A stretch of DNA of 33,288 nt from Clostridia bacterium (GTDB lineage: Bacteria > Bacillota > Clostridia > Acetivibrionales > DSM-2933): NCBI GenBank assembly GCA_026418275.1, contig JAOABQ010000057.1, forward strand, positions 1 through 33,288, read 5' to 3'. Shown in pieces: positions 1 to 7,343 of this stretch. The position numbers were made by a program, and so were the translations under genes. Position 1 is the stretch's first letter. Each line of letters begins with the position of its first letter. The notes beneath the pieces are model-generated. The model was not told the origin of the DNA and did no database searches. It worked only from the letters and a program-made list of their open reading frames with translations.

Positions 1-92
1 ACACCCGTTCCCATCCCGAACACGGCAGTTAAGCTTCTCTGTGCCGATGATACTTGGCTGGACACGGCCCGGGAAAGTAGGTCTCCGCCAGA
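1..92 (+). rRNA. rrf: 5S ribosomal RNA, 3' part (5' end outside window)
   Basis: The first bases contain the conserved 5S segment CCCGTTCCCATCCCGAACACGG followed by AGTTAAGC, and the gene closes with the usual GGGAAAGTAGG...CCGCCAG end. About 25 nucleotides of the 5' end are missing because the window starts inside the gene. The 5S gene is normally last in a clostridial 16S-23S-5S operon, and the terminator directly after it fits that. Confidence 0.93.
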
Positions 93-100
93 TTTATTCC

Positions 101-133
101 AAAGCCTTATGGTCACAACCATAAGGCTTTGTT
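101..133 (+). terminator. rRNA operon terminator
   Basis: A perfect 12-bp stem (AAAGCCTTATGG, 101-112, paired with 119-130) with a six-base loop lies 8 nt after the 5S gene. The U-run after it is short because the 3' arm itself ends in TTT. Its position makes it the end of the rRNA operon. Confidence 0.8.
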
Positions 134-199
134 CCGTTATGCGTAGAATTAAATTTTAAAGTACATAAAGATTACTAAAACTTGTATTATATTTGAAGG

Positions 200-217
200 A
201 AATATTATATAATATTT
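200..217 (+). promoter_or_regulatory. 18-bp perfect palindrome overlapping a TATAAT box upstream of the AgrB-like gene
   Basis: AAATATTATATAATATTT is its own reverse complement. It contains a TATAAT (208-213) and ends 3 nt before the GAGGAGGG ribosome site (221-228) of the AgrB-like gene. The best -35 candidate, TTGTAT at 182-187, lies 20 bp upstream of the TATAAT, which is longer than ideal. A palindrome over a -10 box is a plausible operator, but pure AT palindromes also arise by chance in AT-rich DNA. Confidence 0.35.
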
Positions 218-235
218 TACGAGGAGGGAAGAAAA

Positions 236-865
236 ATGAAAATTATTCAAACTTGCTCGTATTCATGTGCCAATTACCTTACAAAACAGCGTAGCGAAAA
301 TCACGAAAAACGGAGGGTCTATTATTTCGGTTTTCAGGTTGTAATTGGTGCAATCATAAAAGGTGCTCTTTTATTATCTCTTGCCCTTATTTTTAGAACA
401 CTTATTCCGACCTTTACAATTCTCCTTGTTTTTGCAAGCTTGCGTGTGATCGCTGGAGGCTATCACATGGATACCTATGGAAAATGTATATTCGTTTCAC
501 TTGCATTTTTCCAAATTTCAGCGATTGTAACCCAATATACGCATTTATATTGGCATAAAAGTTACTTGATACTCTTTATAGGAATCAATTTTATTGTTGG
601 ATTACCTTTAATTTTAAAATGGGCACCAAGGGATACGCCTAATAAACCCATTACAGACCCTGGAGAAATAAAAAAGTTTAAAACTTTATCTGTAGTTTGT
701 TTTATTGCATGGTTTTTAGTACTAATCACACTGTGGGCTTTTGGCAATAAAATTTTAGTTTTATCCGGCTGTTTTGGTATTATTCTGGAATTATTTGCTA
801 TATCCGCTTTGGGCCATCGGTTTTTTGATTTTATTAGTGGTAGATTTGACCGTGTTAAGAAGTAG
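236..865 (+). CDS. agrB-like: AgrB-family membrane cysteine peptidase (accessory gene regulator B-like)
   Basis: This 209-residue integral membrane protein has several hydrophobic segments (about 35-70, 85-128, 148-170 and 172-195) and the family signature R-x-x-A-G-G-Y-H-M-D-T-Y-G-K-C. The presumed catalytic pair His77 and Cys84 falls at the same numbers as in Staphylococcus aureus AgrB. AgrB proteins cut the AgrD propeptide at the membrane and help form the cyclic autoinducing peptide. The start is ATG 236 with a strong GAGGAGGG site. No agrD, agrC or agrA is visible on either side. The flanking short ORFs lack the amphipathic helix, Cys/Ser ring residue and acidic tail of AgrD, so this looks like an orphan AgrB, or one whose peptide substrate is unusual or encoded elsewhere. 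Family assignment is firm; substrate is unknown. Confidence 0.88.
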   Translation: MKIIQTCSYSCANYLTKQRSENHEKRRVYYFGFQVVIGAIIKGALLLSLALIFRTLIPTFTILLVFASLRVIAGGYHMDTYGKCIFVSLAFFQISAIVTQYTHLYWHKSYLILFIGINFIVGLPLILKWAPRDTPNKPITDPGEIKKFKTLSVVCFIAWFLVLITLWAFGNKILVLSGCFGIILELFAISALGHRFFDFISGRFDRVKK

Positions 866-895
866 TTAAAAAAGTTAAAAAGATATTTAACGGAT

Positions 896-982
896 AAAGT
901 AAGGATGCTTTATGAAAGGGTGGTCTTTGACTTTCTTTCATTATCGATATGGTACTAGAAGCATTTTTACTTTATTTTTGTT
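896..982 (+). other. Structured inverted-repeat element after the AgrB-like gene (possible terminator or regulatory RNA)
   Basis: AAAGTAAGGATGCTT (896-910) pairs with AAGCATTTTTACTTT (959-973), 13 of 15 positions matching. Inside it a second hairpin pairs ATGAAAG (912-918) with CTTTCAT (935-941). The outer 3' arm runs into a U-rich tract (ATTTTTGTTT), so the whole could act as an unusually large intrinsic terminator. Apart from that U-rich tract I do not recognise a known riboswitch consensus. A 34-codon ORF (912-1016) fits inside but its product has no Cys and no AgrD features. Confidence 0.4.
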
Positions 983-1279
983 TGGGCTATATTTTTATAT
1001 ATTCCCCAAAACTTAAGGGTTAAGGTGCATATGGATTAAGTGTAAAAATGAAATATTATACCAAATATGTTTCATGGATAGAAAAACAAAGCATTTCCAT
1101 ATTAGAAGTTATTTCTTTTAAAAATCATGCCCGGAAAATATTTTATTATTTAATTTCTTTACAAAGAGGTGGGTTAAGTATTAAAATAAATTAAACCATA
1201 TGAAATTCAAAGGTTTTGAACTTGCATAGTTCATAATCAATCAACTAAAATACTTAATAAAATAAGATAGGAAGTTATT
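974..1279. other. AT-rich intergenic stretch before nadA
   Basis: Together with 896-973 this is a gap of over 400 bases between the AgrB-like gene and nadA. A 48-codon ORF (1048-1194) starts with ATG but has no convincing ribosome site and no recognisable product, so it is not called as a gene. A candidate nadA promoter sits near the 3' end. I see no clear NAD-related riboswitch consensus and cannot identify a repressor operator by eye. Confidence 0.4.
1222..1251 (+). promoter_or_regulatory. Candidate promoter of nadABC
   Basis: TTGCAT (1222-1227) and TAAAAT (1246-1251) are separated by 18 bp, giving a leader of about 20 nt before nadA. The match is reasonable but not strong, and AT-rich surroundings make chance matches likely. 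Confidence 0.35.
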
Positions 1280-2191
1280 ATGAATAGAGAAGAATTGATT
1301 AAAGGTATAAAAGATTTGAAAAGCCGGCATAATGCCATTATCGTAGCACATAATTATCAGGTGGACGATGTGCAGGAGATTGCTGATGTTGTTGGGGACT
1401 CATTTGCCTTAAGTAAGCATTGTGCCTCAAGTGATGCAGATGTAATTGTTTTTTGTGGGGTTCATTTTATGGCAGAAAGTGCAAAAATACTCTCACCGCA
1501 AAAAACGGTTCTTTTACCTGAACTGGATGCAGGTTGTCCGATGGCGGATATGGTAACCAGTGAAGCTCTCATAGAGAAAAAAAAGCTTTATCCGGAAGCT
1601 GCAGTTGTTTGTTATATAAATTCTTCTGCAGATGTAAAGGCTGAATGTGACATTTGCTGCACATCTTCCAATGCTGTAAATATAGTAAGATCTCTTCAAG
1701 AGAAAGATGTGTTGTTTGTTCCTGATCAAAATCTGGGAAATTACGTTGCGAATCAAGTTCCGGAAAAGAACATTATTTTATGGGAAGGATTTTGTATTAC
1801 TCACCATAGAGTCAAGGTAGAAGAGGTAAAAAAAGCGAAGGAGCTGCACCCGGATGCATTGGTTTTAATACACCCTGAGTGCCAGCCGGAAGTAGTTAAA
1901 ATGGCTGATTTTGTAGGAAGTACAAAGCAGATTATTGATTTTGCGACAGATTTAAATCATAATAAGTTTATTATAGGAACGGAAATGGGGATTATGCACA
2001 AGTTAAAAAAGAACAACCCCAATAAAACATTTTACTTATTATCTCAGGGGTTAGTCTGTCCTAACATGAAGAAAACTTCCTTATTAAGTGTATATAATGC
2101 TTTAAATGAAATGAAAAATAAAATTGAAGTAGCCGAAGAAGTAAGGATCAAGTCAATAACTGCATTGGATAAAATGCTGCAAGTCGGATAG
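1280..2191 (+). CDS. nadA: Quinolinate synthase A
   Basis: NadA condenses iminoaspartate (from NadB) with dihydroxyacetone phosphate to give quinolinate in de novo NAD synthesis. The 303-residue protein has the compact clostridial length and the expected ligands for the [4Fe-4S] cluster: Cys86 in DAGCPMAD, Cys172 in EGFCITHH and Cys260 in GLVCPNMK, spaced as in Thermotoga NadA (81/168/254). Other family blocks are [20 protein letters not shown] and TSSNAV. The ATG has an AGG-containing site 9 nt upstream. It is the first gene of a nadA-nadB-nadC cluster, although a 152-nt gap separates it from nadB. In Clostridia this operon is commonly repressed by the niacin-responsive NiaR; no operator could be assigned here. 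Confidence 0.97.
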   Translation: MNREELIKGIKDLKSRHNAIIVAHNYQVDDVQEIADVVGDSFALSKHCASSDADVIVFCGVHFMAESAKILSPQKTVLLPELDAGCPMADMVTSEALIEKKKLYPEAAVVCYINSSADVKAECDICCTSSNAVNIVRSLQEKDVLFVPDQNLGNYVANQVPEKNIILWEGFCITHHRVKVEEVKKAKELHPDALVLIHPECQPEVVKMADFVGSTKQIIDFATDLNHNKFIIGTEMGIMHKLKKNNPNKTFYLLSQGLVCPNMKKTSLLSVYNALNEMKNKIEVAEEVRIKSITALDKMLQVG

Positions 2192-2343
2192 CGATAATAA
2201 ATAGTAAAGTGAATATTTGATTTCTGTAAGACCTCTAAAACCGGGTATATCACTTCATGAATTATACCATATTTACATTTAGTTATCTGTAAAATGAGCG
2301 ATTTTAAGCAGTATTATCAAAGAATTGAAAGAAGGCATCTATC

Positions 2344-3960
2344 TTGGATAAAAACCGTTATCTCATAGATTTTAATACGGAGCATTTAGAAAATGAATAT
2401 TATGATGTAGTGATTATCGGCAGTGGTATTGCAGGGGTTTATACAGCGCTGGAAATTCCGGAAGAATATAAGGTTGCTATACTTACAAAGGAAACCATTG
2501 ATATCAGCAACTCTGTACTTGCACAGGGAGGAATTGCTGTATCGCTTGATGAGGAAGACTCCCCTGAACTCCATTTCAAGGATACTATATATGCGGGTGC
2601 AGGTCTATGCAATGAGGAAAGCGTTTGGGTGCTTGTAAATGAGGCTGCATCCAACATTAAATGTCTATGCCAGTATGGTGTAAACTTCGACAGGAAAAGT
2701 CCAAAAGAATTGTCACTTACAAGAGAAGGTGCGCACAGTAAAAATAGAATTATCCATGCGGGGGATACCACCGGAAAAGAAGTTTGCGATAAGCTTACTT
2801 CAGTAGTGAGAACAAGAAATAATGTCACCATCAGGGAACGGACATTTGTATTGGACTTGCTTACCGAGAATGGGGCATGCAAAGGAATCCTTGCTTATGA
2901 AGAAGATTCGACAAAATATAAATTATACTTAACAAATGTTGTAGTTTGTGCGACCGGAGGTTTTGGTCAAATTTATGAGTATACCACCAATCCCGAAGTT
3001 GCAACCGGAGACGGTGTTTGCCTTGCTTATAGGGCCGGAGTTGAGTTAATGGACCTGGAGTTTATCCAGTTTCACCCTACTGTACTGTTTCATCCCGAAA
3101 ACAAAAGCTTTTTAATTTCTGAGGCTGTCCGGGGAGAAGGTGCTATTCTTCGCAATATTCATGGAGACAGGTTTATGGCAGAATATCATGAACTGGAGGA
3201 ACTGGCGCCAAGGGATGTTGTATCCAGAGCAATCTTTGAGGAAATGCGAAAGTATAAGTCTACACATGTTTATTTGGATATTACTTTTAAGTCTAAGGAA
3301 TATCTTGAGAACCGTTTCCCGAATATATATAAAACGTGTTTAAACTATGGTATTGATATGTCCAAAGATTATATACCTGTAGCCCCTGCAGAACATTATT
3401 GTATGGGTGGTATCAGATCGGATGTATATGGAAGGACAAATATTTTAGGATTTTATGCGTGCGGTGAGTCTGCATGCAACGGAATTCACGGTGCAAACCG
3501 TCTTGCAAGCAATTCGCTTCTTGAGGGACTCGTATTTGGACACAAAATAGGGAGTGAGATTGGTAATATAATAAAGAATAGAGAGAAAAAAATTCATATA
3601 TCCGTAGACTTTCAGTCAAACCGTAAGGAACAAATAAAAGAACCTGAGGCTATAAAAAAAGAGGTTCAAAGGATTATGACAGAGAATGTAGGAATCATAC
3701 GCAATAAGGAAGGACTGCATAAGGCAAAGGAATCATTGGATAAATATTATAAAATGCTTCAATCGGTTGAAAATAAAAATATTACCCACTTTGAACTGCA
3801 GAATATTGTTTTATTGTCAAAATTGGTCATTGAATCGGCAATGGAGCGTGAAGAAAGCAGGGGAGCGCACTTTAGATCTGATTATAACAAAACCGATGAT
3901 ATAAATTGGAGAAGGAATATAATTAGGAAAAGAGGGGAAAGCATTGCTCAATCAATTTGA
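2344..3960 (+). CDS. nadB: L-aspartate oxidase
   Basis: NadB oxidises L-aspartate to iminoaspartate using FAD (fumarate can be the electron acceptor in anaerobes), supplying NadA. The 538-residue protein opens with an FAD-binding Rossmann motif (VVIIGSGIAGVYTAL, about residues 23-37) and has the flavoprotein-family blocks LAQGGIAV, EFIQFHPT, APAEHYCMGGI, YACGESACNGIHGANRL and the C-terminal RGAHFRSDY. The start is TTG 2344, chosen because it begins just before the family N-terminus and lies after an AGAAGG sequence; no better ATG is in frame. Its last 17 bases overlap nadC, which suggests translational coupling. Confidence 0.97.
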   Translation: MDKNRYLIDFNTEHLENEYYDVVIIGSGIAGVYTALEIPEEYKVAILTKETIDISNSVLAQGGIAVSLDEEDSPELHFKDTIYAGAGLCNEESVWVLVNEAASNIKCLCQYGVNFDRKSPKELSLTREGAHSKNRIIHAGDTTGKEVCDKLTSVVRTRNNVTIRERTFVLDLLTENGACKGILAYEEDSTKYKLYLTNVVVCATGGFGQIYEYTTNPEVATGDGVCLAYRAGVELMDLEFIQFHPTVLFHPENKSFLISEAVRGEGAILRNIHGDRFMAEYHELEELAPRDVVSRAIFEEMRKYKSTHVYLDITFKSKEYLENRFPNIYKTCLNYGIDMSKDYIPVAPAEHYCMGGIRSDVYGRTNILGFYACGESACNGIHGANRLASNSLLEGLVFGHKIGSEIGNIIKNREKKIHISVDFQSNRKEQIKEPEAIKKEVQRIMTENVGIIRNKEGLHKAKESLDKYYKMLQSVENKNITHFELQNIVLLSKLVIESAMEREESRGAHFRSDYNKTDDINWRRNIIRKRGESIAQSI

Positions 3961-4777
3961 TCTGGATAATATGATAATGATTGCTTTAAAGGAAGATATA
4001 CTACTCGGTGATATAACAACGGATAATATTATTGATATAAATGGAGAGGTCAAAGCCCTATTCATTGCAAAGCAGGATGGAATTATCGCAGGACTTGAGG
4101 TAGCAGAACGGGTTTTCAAGCTCCTGGATCATGAGACGGTCTTTGAAAAAGCTGTAAATGAAGGTCAGAGTGTTAAAAAGGGTGATATTATTGCAAAGAT
4201 AAGCGGGAAAAGCAGGTCACTGTTAAAGGCTGAGAGAACAGCACTTAACTTTTTGCAGAGAATGTCGGGGATAGCTACCAAGACAAATGAATTCTACAAT
4301 AAAGTAAAGGACCTGCCTGTCAGAATTGTTGATACGCGAAAAACAACGCCTGGGCTGCGCGTCATAGAAAAGTACGCAGTTAAAATAGGCGGAGGATATA
4401 ATCACCGGTTTTCGCTGTCGGATGGTGTTTTAATCAAGGATAACCATATAAAAGCCGCAGGCAGTATAAAAAAAGCAATTGAAGCGGCTAGAAGAAATAT
4501 TCCCCATACGATAAAGATAGAGGTGGAAGTTGAAAGCATAGATGAGGTAAAAGAAGCATTAGAGAGTGGGGCAGATATCATTATGCTGGATAATATGACA
4601 CAAGACATGATGAAAGAGGCTGTTGGAATAATCAATAAAAGGGCTATTGTTGAAGCTTCGGGAAATGTTAACCTGGAAACAGTGAGAGATATTGCTTTAA
4701 CAGGCGTGGATATCATATCTGTGGGCGGGCTGACCCACTCGGTACAGGCCTTCGACATCAGTATGAAAATTGTCTAA
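3944..4777 (+). CDS. nadC: Nicotinate-nucleotide pyrophosphorylase (carboxylating), quinolinate phosphoribosyltransferase
   Basis: NadC converts quinolinate and PRPP into nicotinate mononucleotide with release of CO2, the last step before the common NAD pathway. The 277-residue length is normal. Active-site blocks are visible: DTRKTTPGLR (about 127-136), KIGGGYNHRFSLSDGVLIKDNH (split here as the GGG, HR and KDNH motifs), IKIEVEVES and DIIMLDNM, ending with the phosphate-binding region ISVGGLTHS. Translation starts at TTG 3944 inside the end of nadB, with AGAGGGGAAA as ribosome site. It completes the aspartate-to-NaMN set of three genes. Confidence 0.97.
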   Translation: MLNQFDLDNMIMIALKEDILLGDITTDNIIDINGEVKALFIAKQDGIIAGLEVAERVFKLLDHETVFEKAVNEGQSVKKGDIIAKISGKSRSLLKAERTALNFLQRMSGIATKTNEFYNKVKDLPVRIVDTRKTTPGLRVIEKYAVKIGGGYNHRFSLSDGVLIKDNHIKAAGSIKKAIEAARRNIPHTIKIEVEVESIDEVKEALESGADIIMLDNMTQDMMKEAVGIINKRAIVEASGNVNLETVRDIALTGVDIISVGGLTHSVQAFDISMKIV

Positions 4778-4818
4778 AAGAGGTACGTAATTTATAAAGT
4801 CAAGATGTAATGACGACT

Positions 4819-4845
4819 TGTGGATAAAACAAAAAGTTATACACA
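4819..4845. promoter_or_regulatory. Pair of DnaA-box-like sites
   Basis: TGTGGATAA (4819-4827, reverse complement TTATCCACA) is a perfect DnaA box on the minus strand. TTATACACA (4837-4845) also fits the TTATNCACA consensus, on the plus strand, nine bases away. Both lie in the 180-nt gap between nadC and the hydrolase gene. A third near match (ATATCCACA) is inside the adjacent terminator stem. There is no dnaA, dnaN or AT-rich unwinding element nearby, so this is not the origin on this evidence. Confidence 0.4.
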
Positions 4846-4917
4846 GAAAATGAGTTCGAAAAATGTTCACATAACACAAAACTTGTAAACCCGCATGAAT
4901 AAAGAGTTTCGAGATAT

Positions 4918-4967
4918 AAAAAAATAACAACATATCCACAGCCATGTGGATATGTTGTTATTTTTTT
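4918..4967. terminator. Bidirectional terminator between nadC and the hydrolase gene
   Basis: Arms 4918-4939 and 4946-4967 are perfectly complementary (22 bp, including flanking A7/T7 runs) around a six-base loop. The A-run on one side and T-run on the other make it a terminator on both strands, serving convergent nadABC and the leftward hydrolase gene. The right arm includes the hydrolase stop codon. Confidence 0.9.
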
Positions 4968-6100
4968 TGTGACGGATAGGGTAACTCAGTATTTAACATC
5001 TTCTCTATTTCTACAAAAACTTTTTTATTATTTAGAATTAGATTGTGGTTTGGTGCTTTCATAATATACCCATTCAAAATGTTGTCCATCGTAAAATTGT
5101 TTTCTCCAACATTGAATATTTCAGTTTTAATATCCCAATCATCAAGACTTGCACTATTCGTAGTTACGACTTCGTCGAACTGTCCTAAAATACTGCCAAC
5201 CTGAATATGATAATTCAGCCCTTCATTGAGCATGCCGGGAAGAGTTTTTGTAATCAGTTCGTTATCGGGAAAAAGGTCTTTTAACCCTTGATCCTGGATG
5301 TAGCTGGCTCCTAGTGGGGCCAGGTGTGAACCTTTATGGGGAACAGATATAAAAATCACTTTATTTATATTATTGATTCGGATGTAGTTGTCACTGCTTG
5401 TATAGTAGCGTGTAACCAAACCACCCATGCTGTGGGAAAGAATATCGAACTTTCCGACTTGCATACCTTTTGTCAGATAGGTCATTTTCTGTTTTTGCAA
5501 ATAGTCCGAAAGATACTTTGATGAGGCTACTACGCCGTCTTTAGAGCGGTAATCAATAGCGGAACATTCATAACCCTTAGATGACAGGTATTCCTTCATA
5601 TTAGAGAATATCTCCGGTACTTCCTGATAGCCGTGGACAAAAACGAGAGGAACACGGGTCAGAGAAAAATCAACAGAGGATGATATATCTGAATTATAGA
5701 TACTCGCCTTTATAGATACATTTACATTTTGCCTGTCATTGAATTTTATTGCTGAAGCAGCAGGAGGAATATAGGAAACAATGAGCTCACCATCTTTGTC
5801 CGTACGGGCATTTTGGGGATATAAAGCCCCTATATTGTTGTTTACTTCTAAAGCGACATGGGCTTTGGAAACCGGCTCTCCCTTTTTATCCCGCACTTCT
5901 ATTTTAAAAACAAGTTTATTTGAAGTATCCGCAGAAAGCAGTTTTATTTGAGGGTTGACCATATTTAATTGTATTCGAAGGTCCTTTTTTGAATAGAACA
6001 AATAATTTAGATGGCTATAAATACTATTCAAAGGAACAGTATATAAAATTAGAAAAAAAGCTAAAATAAGAACAACCCAAAGTTTTATTTTTTCAAACAT
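4958..6100 (-). CDS. Membrane-anchored alpha/beta hydrolase, lipase-like, with N-terminal Ig-like domain
   Basis: The 380-residue product begins with one hydrophobic helix (about 7-25), probably an uncleaved anchor that places the rest outside the membrane. Residues about 50-147 form an invasin/Big-type Ig-like domain (VFKIEVRDKKGEPVSKAHV, then TDKDGELIVSY). The hydrolase follows: oxyanion-region FVHGYQE (HG at 156-157), nucleophile Ser224 in LSHSMGGLV, and a likely catalytic His352 in APNHNL; the acid residue is not certain. SHSMGG is the pattern of lipases and esterases related to LipA-type enzymes. Substrate cannot be told; a surface lipid, ester or acyl group is likely. The start ATG has AAAGGA upstream. 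It is transcribed alone, against nadC. Confidence 0.82.
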   Translation of the reverse strand: MFEKIKLWVVLILAFFLILYTVPLNSIYSHLNYLFYSKKDLRIQLNMVNPQIKLLSADTSNKLVFKIEVRDKKGEPVSKAHVALEVNNNIGALYPQNARTDKDGELIVSYIPPAASAIKFNDRQNVNVSIKASIYNSDISSSVDFSLTRVPLVFVHGYQEVPEIFSNMKEYLSSKGYECSAIDYRSKDGVVASSKYLSDYLQKQKMTYLTKGMQVGKFDILSHSMGGLVTRYYTSSDNYIRINNINKVIFISVPHKGSHLAPLGASYIQDQGLKDLFPDNELITKTLPGMLNEGLNYHIQVGSILGQFDEVVTTNSASLDDWDIKTEIFNVGENNFTMDNILNGYIMKAPNHNLILNNKKVFVEIEKMLNTELPYPSQKK

Positions 6101-6505
6101 TCTCGCATCAATCCTTTTGTAGTATTTAAAAACCTTACAAGCTGCCTCAATATACTATATCAATTATAACATACGAATATTCTAAATAGTTATTGTAAAA
6201 CATGGTTAAGATAAGCCTTGGAGAGGAAATGCAGTTTAAAAGACAGTAATTTTTACATATAAAATCAGAACCCATGTTTTACAATGATTATCTTTTTTCA
6301 AAGTGGGCATGTTATATAGTAAAAAGATTTAACATTGGCGCAATTATATTGATTTAAGGGTATAGTTGTCCGGATAAGGAAATAATCATTTTCACAGTAA
6401 TCTTTTCCTTAGTATATAGCAGCAGTTAACGCCAAAAAAGTTAAATGCGGAGATGAGAATTTCCCAAGCCTAAAAACAATATATATAATGAAAGGATGAT
6501 CAAAC
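6101..6505. other. Intergenic region with a 14-bp inverted repeat
   Basis: This 405-nt gap separates the divergent hydrolase and CBS genes. It holds an exact 14-bp inverted repeat, ATTGTAAAACATGG (6192-6205) and CCATGTTTTACAAT (6272-6285), with 66 bp between the arms. Promoters for both genes must lie here, but no close -35/-10 pair stands out on either strand. No credible ORF was seen. Confidence 0.4.
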
Positions 6506-6946
6506 TTGAAGGTTAAAGATGTAATGACTAAGAATGTAGCATATGTAAATCCGAATACTACGGTAGTGGAAGCAGCACAGTTAATGCAGAAGCATAATGT
6601 AGGTTCGATACCGGTTTGTGATGCTAATGGTGTTATAGGTATCGTAACAGACAGGGATATCGTTGTTAGAAATGTAGCGCATGGCACCAACCCTCAAAGT
6701 ACACCGGTTCAAAATGTTATGACATCAGGGGTAACAACGGTAACTCCCGATATGGACATAAATGATGTTTCAAAAATAATGTCACAGAGTCAAATAAGAA
6801 GAATCCCTGTCGTAGAAAACAACAAACTGATTGGAATTGTAGCACTTGGCGACCTAGCGACCGATGCAAAATTCGATACCGAAGTTTCGGCAGCATTGAC
6901 TGAAATATCAAAGCCTTCAAACCCGGTTCAAATGCCTAAAAAATAA
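6506..6946 (+). CDS. CBS-domain-pair protein
   Basis: The 146-residue cytoplasmic protein is made almost only of two CBS domains (about 1-60 and 66-126). Typical pieces are KVKDVMTKNV, VGSIPVCDANGVIGIVTDRDIV, then VQNVMTSGVTTV and IRRIPVVENNKLIGIVALGDLA. CBS pairs bind adenosine ligands such as AMP, ATP or SAM and act as sensors; free-standing ones like this have no fixed target. The start is TTG 6506 behind AAAGGA (6491-6496): it gives the standard family N-terminus, whereas the next ATG would cut into the first CBS strand. It is a single-gene unit ending in a hairpin. Confidence 0.93.
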   Translation: MKVKDVMTKNVAYVNPNTTVVEAAQLMQKHNVGSIPVCDANGVIGIVTDRDIVVRNVAHGTNPQSTPVQNVMTSGVTTVTPDMDINDVSKIMSQSQIRRIPVVENNKLIGIVALGDLATDAKFDTEVSAALTEISKPSNPVQMPKK

Positions 6947-6960
6947 ATTCACTGCCCACA

Positions 6961-6990
6961 AAGGAGATAGGCTCTATGCTATCTCCTTTT
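6961..6990 (+). terminator. Terminator after the CBS-domain gene
   Basis: A 10-bp perfect stem AAGGAGATAG (6961-6970) and CTATCTCCTT (6979-6988) with an 8-base loop, ending in TTTT. The U-run is short but the location, 14 nt after the stop codon, is typical. Confidence 0.75.
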
Positions 6991-7064
6991 ATAATGCGGG
7001 AAATGTTTATGGCCTTACATATATAAGTATTCTTATATCAATACTTCATCAAGGGAAATATTCA

Positions 7065-7101
7065 TTGACTTTTGCATACAGTTCATATATGATGGAACTG
7101 T
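7065..7101 (+). promoter_or_regulatory. Upstream promoter P1 of the S-layer-type gene, with palindrome over the -10
   Basis: TTGACT (7065-7070) and TATGAT (7088-7093) are separated by 17 bp. An inverted repeat ACAGTTC (7078-7084) and GAACTGT (7095-7101) with a 10-bp spacer straddles the -10 box, as an operator would. Confidence 0.65.
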
Positions 7102-7165
7102 CAATATCCTTAGAAAATCAATATTTCAATTCTATTACAATTTCTTTACACTTAATTTTAATATG

Positions 7166-7194
7166 TTGACTCAAAAAAAACCCGATGGTATAAT
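7166..7194 (+). promoter_or_regulatory. Downstream promoter P2 of the S-layer-type gene
   Basis: TTGACT (7166-7171) and a consensus TATAAT (7189-7194) with 17-bp spacing form one of the best sigma-A promoters in the window. It would make a leader of about 140 nt containing two hairpins: TCAAGATA...TATCTTGA near 7205-7233 and TTGAAGAAG (7267-7275) with CTTCTTCAA (7308-7316). Tandem strong promoters with a long structured leader are common for S-layer genes, where they give high output and long-lived mRNA. Confidence 0.8.
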
Positions 7195-7343
7195 GGGTTT
7201 GAAATCAAGATAGGTGAAATTCGCATATCTTGAGTAACATGTAAAAAAAGTTGGGTTATATACGAATTGAAGAAGGCGTAACCTGACTTTGCTTTATCAA
7301 AATAAGTCTTCTTCAAAACAAAAAACAAGGAGGAATTGAGAGT

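Noticed and set aside
912..1016. 34-codon ORF after the AgrB-like gene as a possible agrD
   Set aside because: The peptide has no Cys, no plausible ring residue before a short tail and no acidic Pro/Glu-rich C-terminus. It also lies inside a stem-loop, so the ORF is probably accidental.
1048..1194. 48-codon ORF before nadA
   Set aside because: There is no convincing ribosome site, no recognisable motif and no AgrD-like layout. AT-rich DNA often gives ORFs of this length.
2439..2882. 147-codon minus-strand ORF inside nadB
   Set aside because: It lies opposite conserved nadB sequence, has no family features, and the sense gene is certain.
4800..4970. Replication origin because of DnaA boxes
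   Set aside because: Only two good boxes, no dnaA or dnaN gene and no clear unwinding element; the surrounding genes are not origin neighbours.
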